37,640 nt of DNA, from the NCBI GenBank assembly GCA_903834195.1, contig CAILIB010000019.1, positions 1 through 37,640 of the forward strand, in the 5' to 3' direction. Positions within the stretch are counted from its first letter, which is position 1. Each line of letters opens with the position of its first letter. The notes under the pieces were generated by a model. The model did no database searches. It saw nothing but the letters and a program-made list of their open reading frames with translations, and was not told the origin of the DNA. This stretch comes from an uncultured Candidatus Berkelbacteria bacterium. GTDB taxonomy: Bacteria; Patescibacteriota; UBA1384; CAILIB01. Both the position numbers and the translations under genes were made by a program. This document shows, one piece after another, positions 9,279 through 17,289 of this stretch.

Positions 9279-10046
9279 TTAACTTGTTCGAGCTACGATA
9301 GTTATAATTGCATCGAGAAATTCCTCGGAACTCATATCATTGCCAATGAGGCCAGGAGCCCATTTGAAGGGTTTGTTTTCTGGGTCGCTGGTAAGCTGCT
9401 CGAACTCCTCCTCGGTCAAATAACGATCCGGACCGCTCCGCTCTTTGTCATCCACGTCGGCGAATGCCACGCTGTGTGTCTTAACGACATAGAATGTGTT
9501 GTGTGAGAGGCGGGATTTTCTCGGAGGAAGCATCTTCCAGACTTTCTCGATGAGCGGCTTACTGAGCGTAACGACAACCCTCTTTGAATCATCAGCGAAG
9601 ATTGCTGGGAAAAAGCCCATTAACCCATGCTCGAGAGAAAGAAAGTAACCTACTTGAAGCTCATAGCTCGATGGGTCGCCTTTCAGTACCTCAAAGAGGT
9701 TGAGCGGGCAGCCGTTCTCGTCAGTTCGCTGCTCCGGATTGGTACGAGATCCAATTCGTGCACGTTCTTCTGATTGCTCTACAGCGTAAAGCTCCGCTGC
9801 CTTTTCTCCTGTTACATGGCCAGACTTTGAGTGCTGGCAATTGTTACAGAGTGGAGCCCCGCAGCCGAGGCCTCCCATTTGGGCATCGCATGAGCGAGTT
9901 GCCTTTTTCTTGCATGAGACGCACATCAATTTCTCGTGCTCGTCGCACCAACCGTTGTCAGTTGGCTTGCCGCATCCGTCAGTCCAAGCTGGACGGAATT
10001 GGCAGGGTGTCGAAGGGGGTGGTTCTGGTAATTTGATACTTGCCAT
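9279..10046 (-). CDS. hypothetical protein with Cys-rich, probably zinc-binding N-terminus
   Basis: start taken at MASIKLPEPPPSTPC; CGKPTDNGWCDEHEKLMCVSCKKKATRSCDAQMGGLGCGAPLCNNCQHS. Confidence 0.72.
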   Translation of the reverse strand: MASIKLPEPPPSTPCQFRPAWTDGCGKPTDNGWCDEHEKLMCVSCKKKATRSCDAQMGGLGCGAPLCNNCQHSKSGHVTGEKAAELYAVEQSEERARIGSRTNPEQRTDENGCPLNLFEVLKGDPSSYELQVGYFLSLEHGLMGFFPAIFADDSKRVVVTLSKPLIEKVWKMLPPRKSRLSHNTFYVVKTHSVAFADVDDKERSGPDRYLTEEEFEQLTSDPENKPFKWAPGLIGNDMSSEEFLDAIITIVARTS

Positions 10047-10204
10047 GAGTTCTCCAAGGTTCAATATGCTCTTGAATAATACCTCTCGGGTACTTTTCAA
10101 AGAGTTTGTGGCTATTGTAGCAGGTTTTATCAATATTTATAGGTTAATTTGGGTAAGCCGAATTCAATACTGAATGCACCACCTTCCACCTATACACATG
10201 TCAC

Positions 10205-10440
10205 CTAGAGTTCACCTTTGTCTTCTGGTATTATCAGATTAGCTGCCTCGAGATTTCTCATGAATTGGTCAAGCCATTTGAGAAAAAGTTCGACAGGCGG
10301 CGCCCCGAGGGCACCAAAGTTGTCAAAATGCAAAAAACACCTTGTGAGAGGTGTTTTTTGGTGTTCGATATTTTAATACTCAAGTTATTTAAACCAGGTT
10401 AAGTTGGTTTACTCCCTAGAGTGAGTCGAACTTTCTCGAC
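10205..10440 (+). repeat. cassette junction C
   Basis: AAAAAGTTCGACAGGCGGCGCCCCGAGGGCACCAAAGTTGTC..hairpin..GGTGTTCGA..GTGAGTCGAACTTTCTC. Confidence 0.88.
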
Positions 10441-10506
10441 TTCGCCTAAATATATTACTGTTTCTAAATCAGCTATTATAATTTGTAAGGATACATAAAT
10501 CTAATT

Positions 10507-11439
10507 ATGCACGAATACCCAGATCCCTCTCCCTCCATAGAGCAGGAAACCAAAATCATTACTGAGGAAGAGAAATACAATGAAAGACTTCAGCAAGAGT
10601 TGCCATATTTTGTGAATCACATTAGTCAGCCTGATCCTGATTCAGATATGGCAGGAGAATGGTTGGGCGAGATCACTGAACAAGACATCGTTAACTTTGG
10701 TGATCTTTTACAAACAAGTCAGGGACGCTACTGCCATTATAGTAATGCCGTCCGATACTTTCAGATTTCAATACCAACTGAGAAGCTGAAATCTATAAAA
10801 GATTATCTCCTTTTTGACCCAAGAGCACTTCAATATTTTGGAGAAAAATGCGGATACAGCGAAGAAGAAGTACAGCATTTACTTCCATTAGCTGCAGAAA
10901 ATCAGGAGAAAGTGCATACGGCAGCCAAATCCTCTTCTCAACGAAGGATTGAAAAGCAGGAAGCAACCGATCTGCTTCGCATAGAAAAGGGTTATGACAT
11001 ATCACAGGCGGCTTTCGATTCAGCAATTGAAAAGAGTGAGTACGAAATTGCATTGCATATTGCAAATTATCCACAAGAAAACACTTACATTGACCCTAAA
11101 GATAATCTACTCAAATGGGTGAACCAGTGGTCTCCTGAAAAGATTCCTCATCTTTCTGAACTATATCGCAACCAAGTTTTAAGCGAGGTTGCAATTGCAG
11201 AGCAGTTCCCTTATTGGCATACCGGCGACAATGATAATTTTACTACAGGATTAATGCGTTCAGGAGAATATTATAAGGCTCAGCAACGCGCAGAAGCTGT
11301 TGTATCTTGGGCAGGATCTGAGCTTGCCGTTAGCCATGCCCGCTACCCCTCAGTTCCTGAGCTTTTTATTGATAAGTTTAGGGTTGCACAAGCTATTGAT
11401 TTAAAGTTTAATGAAGCACGTCTTAATAGGAATAGATAA
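10507..11439 (+). CDS. hypothetical protein
   Basis: 310-aa ORF filling unit C-D; no recognised family. Confidence 0.75.
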   Translation: MHEYPDPSPSIEQETKIITEEEKYNERLQQELPYFVNHISQPDPDSDMAGEWLGEITEQDIVNFGDLLQTSQGRYCHYSNAVRYFQISIPTEKLKSIKDYLLFDPRALQYFGEKCGYSEEEVQHLLPLAAENQEKVHTAAKSSSQRRIEKQEATDLLRIEKGYDISQAAFDSAIEKSEYEIALHIANYPQENTYIDPKDNLLKWVNQWSPEKIPHLSELYRNQVLSEVAIAEQFPYWHTGDNDNFTTGLMRSGEYYKAQQRAEAVVSWAGSELAVSHARYPSVPELFIDKFRVAQAIDLKFNEARLNRNR

Positions 11440-11461
11440 AGCCAGTTGATATTTCTGATTA

Positions 11462-11625
11462 CTAGAGTTCACCATCTTCTTCTGGTATTATCAGATTAGC
11501 TTCCTCAAGATTTCTCCTGAATTGGTCAAGCCATTTGAGAAAAAGTTCGACAGGCGGCGCCCCGAGGGCACCAAGTGTGTATAAAAGCAAAAAATCCCTT
11601 ACACGAGGGATTTTTTGGTGTTCGA
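11462..11625 (+). repeat. cassette junction D (hairpin sequence changed, structure kept)
   Basis: AAAAAGTTCGACAGGCGGCGCCCCGAGGGCACCA, then AAAAAATCCCTTACACGAGGGATTTTTTGGTGTTCGAT. Confidence 0.86.
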
Positions 11626-11643
11626 TATTATTGGCATCAGACT

Positions 11644-12411
11644 CTAAATACCTGATTTCGCTCGAGTATATTCCAACACACCTCGCTCTAGCTCCGATGC
11701 AGTGAAATGGTCAAGGCGCTCTAAAATCAATACTAATTCCATGTGCCACGCATCTGGCTTTAACAAATCGAAAAGCTCGGCGCGAACAGCATCATGATAG
11801 TGTTCGGTAACCCAACCAACTGTGTAGTCCCTAAATGTTGCAATACGGTTCTTTGCAGGAAATGAAAGTGGAGCGCCCATCTTAATCTGAGTCAGGCCAT
11901 TCTTTGTGTCTTCACTTAACCCTTCTAATCTGCCAAGAATATCTGTATAGGATGTTGGCAACTCACCATGGTCAAGAAGAAGGTTCTTCCAGATGTTCAA
12001 CAAAAATTTGTTCATCCAATACGATTCAACATCACAATAATCGCTGACTTTTGCCTTTTGAAGCTGGTCCTTTAGTTCAAACAAGACAATGTATGACCAG
12101 AAAAGTGTGTTGTGCGCATGCTCTCGAAAATCCCTAATAGGTTCAGCTGTCCTATCTGTTCGAACGGAAATAGACGGGCATGAGAGCAAAATGTCTTTGG
12201 TACATTCTTCAATTTCACCCCGCAACTGCTTTAAAACTGAAGGTGCAACCTCACCATCTGAAAGTAAATCAATATCAGAAAGTGAAAAGAACTTGTCCAC
12301 AACAGGAACGAGATGCTGTTCGTGATCCAACCAGGAGCCCCTGAACCTCAAGTCGTAACGCGTCAGTACTTTCCCTACTTTGTTAGTGAGTTTGGAGCGG
12401 ATATCAATCAT
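11644..12411 (-). CDS. hypothetical protein
   Basis: preferred start MIDIRSKLTNKVGK; divergent from the PEP-mobile-domain gene. Confidence 0.7.
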   Translation of the reverse strand: MIDIRSKLTNKVGKVLTRYDLRFRGSWLDHEQHLVPVVDKFFSLSDIDLLSDGEVAPSVLKQLRGEIEECTKDILLSCPSISVRTDRTAEPIRDFREHAHNTLFWSYIVLFELKDQLQKAKVSDYCDVESYWMNKFLLNIWKNLLLDHGELPTSYTDILGRLEGLSEDTKNGLTQIKMGAPLSFPAKNRIATFRDYTVGWVTEHYHDAVRAELFDLLKPDAWHMELVLILERLDHFTASELERGVLEYTRAKSGI

Positions 12412-12477
12412 TAACAATCTGCTAGTTTTCTGATATAATGTAACTATCAAAGGCGTAATAATGCAAGGCGGCAATTT

Positions 12478-13578
12478 ATGGAGGATGAGCAGTTAGCTAA
12501 TATTTATGCGACACAAAAATCCTTAACTGAATGGTTTAAGGAAATTGGCCACCCTGATGCCGAAGCATTGCAACGCGAAGATAGCGAAAAGAGTGATCGT
12601 CTCAGGTTATTACATGAGATCGCGGGTTTACCCTATGGCGAGCGAGTGCGGTTCGATGCGGTTGAGGTAACCAAAGATAACCCCGCCTTTGCCATGTATC
12701 TAGACGAGCATAGAAGTAAGATCTGTGGATTGCGTCTCGTTCCTAAGGAAGACAACTTGCCCAAAATTCGTACTTTAGGAAAAAGTGTCGCAGATGCCTT
12801 CTCCTGGTTTCAGGAACAGGCAGTTGATCAAAGCCGGTATTGGGTTGATTTCTTCCCTATAGAAGCAGAGGATCTTTGGGCTACCATATTCATTGTCAAT
12901 CAGTATGGAATTCATGGTGAGATAATTGCCGGAAGCCACCATCAGCTGACTCAGGGCGTTCATGATCACACACCTCTAATTGTCTTTGACTTTGACTTCA
13001 AGAATTGGCATCTTGAACCACAAAATCCAGGAGCCAAGGATCATCTACGTTCCTTGATCGAACATCTTCATATTACAGACGCCGCCGTGCGCTCAGTGCT
13101 AGAGAAGGAACTCAGCGTAACTTTTGCACAAGATTATATTGAAGGGTACTGGGAAACGACACATTCCTCAGAGGTGACGCGTTTTATTGATTACAGCCCG
13201 CGTATAGGCAAAATGTACGCCGATTTACATGTAATGACGCCCCAGAAAAACCTCAAGGCCTCTCTTCATGGCCATACAGGTGGTCCCGGCAAAGCAGATG
13301 GAACCGCTAGAATCGTCCTTCCTGAAGCGATCGCTTCTACAGATTTTAGTGAAGGAGAAATCCTCATCTGCCCAGTAACAACGCCAGACTACATTCCACT
13401 GATGCAAAAGGCCGCCGCGATTGTGGCTGAGGGTGGTGGTATTCTTTCACACGCAGTCATCATTGCTCGCGAAATGAAAAAACCCTGCATAGTTGGGGTT
13501 TCCGGTGCTATTACTACGCTTAAGAACGGGCAGTTTGTTAGCGTCGATGCCGATTCTGGAACGCTAACCCTAGACTGA
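12478..13578 (+). CDS. protein with C-terminal PEP-utilising enzyme mobile domain
   Basis: GTARIVLPEAIASTDFSEGEILICPVTTPDYIPLMQKAAAIVAEGGGILSHAVIIAREMKKPCIVGVSGAITTLKNGQFVSVDADSGTL with swivelling-domain GGxLSHAxIxARE motif. Confidence 0.9.
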   Translation: MEDEQLANIYATQKSLTEWFKEIGHPDAEALQREDSEKSDRLRLLHEIAGLPYGERVRFDAVEVTKDNPAFAMYLDEHRSKICGLRLVPKEDNLPKIRTLGKSVADAFSWFQEQAVDQSRYWVDFFPIEAEDLWATIFIVNQYGIHGEIIAGSHHQLTQGVHDHTPLIVFDFDFKNWHLEPQNPGAKDHLRSLIEHLHITDAAVRSVLEKELSVTFAQDYIEGYWETTHSSEVTRFIDYSPRIGKMYADLHVMTPQKNLKASLHGHTGGPGKADGTARIVLPEAIASTDFSEGEILICPVTTPDYIPLMQKAAAIVAEGGGILSHAVIIAREMKKPCIVGVSGAITTLKNGQFVSVDADSGTLTLD

Positions 13579-13600
13579 GATAGATAGAGCTATAAACTAC

Positions 13601-13832
13601 CTAGAGTTCGCCCTCCAAATCTGGTAATATTGAATTTGCCTCATCATATCCTTTCATCAATTGCTTATACCACTTGATTAAGAGTTCGAAGGTATGTGCA
13701 CCAGGGGCACCAAAGTTGTCAACATACAAAAAATACCTTGTGAGAGGTATTTTTTGGTGTTCGATATTTATTTTGCTGTGGTATTTAAATCAGGTTTGGA
13801 TGCTTTGAACCCTAAGGTGTGTCGAACTTTTT
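13601..13832 (+). repeat. cassette junction E
   Basis: AGAGTTCGAAG..CACCAGGGGCACCAAAGTTGTC..AAAAAATACCTTGTGAGAGGTATTTTTTGGTGTTCGAT..TGTCGAACTTTTT. Confidence 0.88.
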
Positions 13833-13936
13833 AGATACATATTACATATATAAAACCTTCTATCTCATTGACTTTTCTCTCGTTTTTCCCTATTCTGGCA
13901 GCCAGCATACGCAATACAGGTACGAGGTAAAAACCA

Positions 13937-14737
13937 ATGCTAACGTTCCAAGATCTAGATACACGTGGCCTTGCAAAGAAAGGCCTACAAAGCTACAACC
14001 GATCCCAATTGCCAAAAGGCGTGAGTGTCATTTCACTCCCACCAATTGCTATTAGGCTCCCCGGCGAAAACGTCGACTCTGAGCTCATGCTCAAGATTCG
14101 CCTTAACAAAACGACTATTGAGCGAATGTGGGTTTTCACTCACTTCGACCAATCTTTCTTCCCAAGCGCCGACTTCAGTACTGTTATCCTGGCTGCAATC
14201 AATGGCCTTTCGGTCATACAGCAGTTTGGTGTTCTAACGGTTAATCTTCTTCCCGATATCCAGTACAAAGCTGGATGGAGAGAGCCCGATGGAGGTACGC
14301 CAACATCAATCGATGTCTGGGCGGTAACTGATGAAGAGGCAGCCGATATGGCTACCGATTACATCATCAATACCTATGAAGGGTTGCGCAGCCGATGCGG
14401 TAACCCCTACATCGTCAGAGTCAACGAGCAAAGGAATCCGATTGCCCCGCAGAAGACGCTCAGCGTCAACGCTCGGCCATCACTAAGGAATCCAAGCAAG
14501 TACACGCTTACGTACGAGGAGCTCAACAAGCCAGAAGGCATCAGCCAACCATTCACTACAACGGAAGGCCCCATTGCCGCAACGCTTATGGCGGCTCAAT
14601 ACCTGGTCGATAAGTACGGCCCTGGTATAACCGGCGCGGTTTACATGGCCGTCGATCCCATTCTTCGTGACGACAATGACGAGATTGTCGCCATCTGCTT
14701 CCCGTTCAACGAAACTAAACACCCCGCTGGCGTCTAG
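13937..14737 (+). CDS. hypothetical protein
   Basis: 266-aa ORF filling unit E-F; upstream ACGAGGT; no recognised family. Confidence 0.75.
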   Translation: MLTFQDLDTRGLAKKGLQSYNRSQLPKGVSVISLPPIAIRLPGENVDSELMLKIRLNKTTIERMWVFTHFDQSFFPSADFSTVILAAINGLSVIQQFGVLTVNLLPDIQYKAGWREPDGGTPTSIDVWAVTDEEAADMATDYIINTYEGLRSRCGNPYIVRVNEQRNPIAPQKTLSVNARPSLRNPSKYTLTYEELNKPEGISQPFTTTEGPIAATLMAAQYLVDKYGPGITGAVYMAVDPILRDDNDEIVAICFPFNETKHPAGV

Positions 14738-14818
14738 CGCCAGTATTCCACCACGAGCTTTCGAATGACTGTTCGTGGGGAAATCAGAGGCATTAACCAT
14801 TTAATATTTCTGACTTCT

Positions 14819-15008
14819 AGAGTTCACTATCTTCTTATGGTAATATCAGATTAGCAGCCTCGAGATTTCTCCTGAATTGGTCTAGCCATTTGAGAAAAAG
14901 TTCGACGGGCGGCGCCCCGAGGGCACCATACACAATACTCCTATTTCATTCCTTGTCCTCCCGAAAATAGTACGGATGCGGGGGAATGAAATAGGAGTAT
15001 TGTGTATG
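14819..15008 (+). repeat. cassette junction F with 26-bp inverted repeat in place of the usual hairpin
   Basis: AAAAAGTTCGACGGGCGGCGCCCCGAGGGCACC, then CATACACAATACTCCTATTTCATTCC (14927-14952) / GGAATGAAATAGGAGTATTGTGTATG (14983-15008). Confidence 0.88.
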
Positions 15009-15135
15009 TTCAGAATGAGGATTCGAGTACCTTGTCCAAACTTGGTGCGCCGCAGGCTATAATCGAATCCCTACAAAAAATCTATCGCTCAAAAATATGA
15101 AGGATTTCAGTGTACAAAATTCAATATGAAACTAA

Positions 15136-15681
15136 CTATTTGACCTCATGTAACTTAGAAATATCCCCAACCCAATCAACTCGCTCAGGCAATTCAATCT
15201 TTCCATACAGTGCGTGTGGTGCATTAACTCTTAGTGCCCACCCATTATCTCCGTACGACCAATGCCACCACTCATCCACATAACTTGTAAGGCCCGTAGG
15301 CTCTAGGATTTTCCACAGCAAAGCCCGGTTAGCAATTGCCTCATCACTGAGACCTTCAACTGAAACAGACGCAGATTGCCAATCAATTCTAGAAAATGGA
15401 GATGTAAAATCGAGACTCTTTCCGTCAGTATCAACAATATCTAAATCTACAGCACCACCTGTAAGATGTGGCGGCGGTGTAATTGCATCAGGTGGTGCAC
15501 TTCTCTTACCAGCTTCGATTTCAATCTCTTTATCGCTCATTTCAGGAAACTCTTTCTTTACACGGTCAAGAGTATAGGCATGCATAGCCCGCTGCACCGA
15601 GATTGGACGATAGCCTTCTATAACACTTAGAAATAAACCTTCAGGGAGTGCTTCAGCGGCCTGGACAAGCATATTAGCCAC
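15136..15681 (-). CDS. D-alanyl-D-alanine dipeptidase (VanX-like); N-terminus uncertain
   Basis: EGYRPISVQRAMH, PPPHLTGGAVDLDIVD, DEWWHWSYGD; the frame stays open upstream to about 15845. Confidence 0.85.
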   Translation of the reverse strand: MANMLVQAAEALPEGLFLSVIEGYRPISVQRAMHAYTLDRVKKEFPEMSDKEIEIEAGKRSAPPDAITPPPHLTGGAVDLDIVDTDGKSLDFTSPFSRIDWQSASVSVEGLSDEAIANRALLWKILEPTGLTSYVDEWWHWSYGDNGWALRVNAPHALYGKIELPERVDWVGDISKLHEVK

Positions 15682-16003
15682 CGATTGGCGGACAATGTGT
15701 GTCCGTGGAAAATCAAATACAGGATGCGCTGGTGAAACAATAAGTTTTGGAGATAACCCTAGAAAATCTATAAGGGGCTCACCAGTATCTTTAATTATTA
15801 CCTTATCGAGTTCATCCTGATCCTCACCTGGAGAATTTATTTGTGCTCATATTTTTACTAGGTTTACGTAACACAAGAATAGCAAATCAAAAACAACTCA
15901 TATAGATAATTAAAAAATCCACCACTTCAAATTGTGCGTTAAAGTTATAAACATATAAAAAAGAAGAGGATCACACGGATCCCCCTCAAATACAAATCTT
16001 TTC

Positions 16004-16642
16004 TCAAGATCTTAGAACCTGCTTTTCCAACTCCTCAAGGTCCAACATGAACTCTCTTAGCCTGCCCGGCTCTATGGGCTGCTTAGAGTCGAAGTCTTTA
16101 ACCATACGTTTTAACTGGACTGAGAGTCGAATTAACTCATTCTTTGAGGCCTTATTGCCAAAACCAGACAAATAAATCTGTAATAGCTTTTTCAAACTCA
16201 GAAGAAGTGCTGCTGCACACGTCCCCTGCTGAAGTTCTTCACGCGGCATCGTTCGTAACGACTCTATTGTGCGTTCAGTCCACAAACGAACTGCACGTTT
16301 TTGGTAGTAAAACCGACAAAAGTGCCAGATTGTGAAACAGAACCCATAGAAACCTACTATGCAGGCCACTATGTAGAACCACATGAACTCCCTAAGGTGT
16401 GGAGTGGTCGGGTGATGCAAGGTGCGGTCGTAGATGAGCATGAGGCCAACAAAACCAAAAACGAGCCCACCAAGCAGGTACATACCAGCTCCATCAAGAG
16501 TATCGTCGTTCATTTTGTGAACCTTCTTTCGGTCTGCGGTGAAGTGAACAATGATGCCAACCAGAAGGCAGAATAGCGTGCTATAGAACAGCACCCATTC
16601 AAAGTCGTAAAAATTCCTGTAATGATCCTCGTACATTTTCAA
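16004..16642 (-). CDS. hypothetical membrane protein
   Basis: several hydrophobic segments followed by a soluble C-terminus. Confidence 0.7.
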   Translation of the reverse strand: MKMYEDHYRNFYDFEWVLFYSTLFCLLVGIIVHFTADRKKVHKMNDDTLDGAGMYLLGGLVFGFVGLMLIYDRTLHHPTTPHLREFMWFYIVACIVGFYGFCFTIWHFCRFYYQKRAVRLWTERTIESLRTMPREELQQGTCAAALLLSLKKLLQIYLSGFGNKASKNELIRLSVQLKRMVKDFDSKQPIEPGRLREFMLDLEELEKQVLRS

Positions 16643-16769
16643 CTCTCCTCGAATCTGGGAGCACTATACCATTTTTATATAAGATTAGCAATGTACTAGG
16701 ATGTTTTGAATTTAGTTTATTGAACACAACACCCCAACCTGGTAATAATAACCAGGAGGTACATGAATC

Positions 16770-17189
16770 TTGAACACACAACTTGAAAATCCGACAAAAA
16801 ATGGTGTTCCTGATTCAGGACCACCCACTATCCCTCCAATTGAGGAATCCGCATACAATCCCTGGAACTTGCCCCATTGCCACTTCTGCAGAAAAGAGGA
16901 CGGAGACCTCGGTAGTGGACTTCTCTCTTTACATCCTCCAACACGTGAGTTTTGTCACTTTTCGTGCTACAAGGACCACATGCACTACAGAATTGGTGGC
17001 AAATTTTACTCAAAATTCACAGATATAGCACTAATATCTTCTGCCGGTGCATTTCTCACGAGTAATACTCCTTTAGGAATACCACTATTTGGAATGTGTA
17101 TTGCTTTGCTTATTGTCCTTTTTCTAGTAAGCACCATCAACCTTTGTTATTATCTCTGGAAATACATTCCGGAGGATAAACTCAACTAG
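16770..17189 (+). CDS. hypothetical membrane protein with Cys/His N-terminal motif (TTG start)
   Basis: HCHFCRKEDGD..FCHFSCYKDH then two TMs; AGGAGG at 16753. Confidence 0.6.
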   Translation: MNTQLENPTKNGVPDSGPPTIPPIEESAYNPWNLPHCHFCRKEDGDLGSGLLSLHPPTREFCHFSCYKDHMHYRIGGKFYSKFTDIALISSAGAFLTSNTPLGIPLFGMCIALLIVLFLVSTINLCYYLWKYIPEDKLN

Positions 17190-17198
17190 TTGAATCCC

Positions 17199-17241
17199 GT
17201 CCACCTTCAGCAATCATGCAGAAGGTGGTCTTTGTTTATAG
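17199..17241 (+). terminator. intrinsic terminator
   Basis: CCACCTTC..GAAGGTGG followed by a T-rich tract. Confidence 0.65.
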
Positions 17242-17289
17242 TAACCACCTACCAATCTGCTAAACTATACACAGACACTAAAAAATACC

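Noticed and set aside
6839-13755. CRISPR array from regularly repeated hairpins
   Set aside because: Spacing is 1.2-2.2 kb, the spacers are genes, and there are no cas genes
6818-14930. Classical integron attC sites
   Set aside because: Core GCACCAAAGTTGTC does not match GTTRRRY, no R'/R'' layout was recognised and no IntI is present in the window
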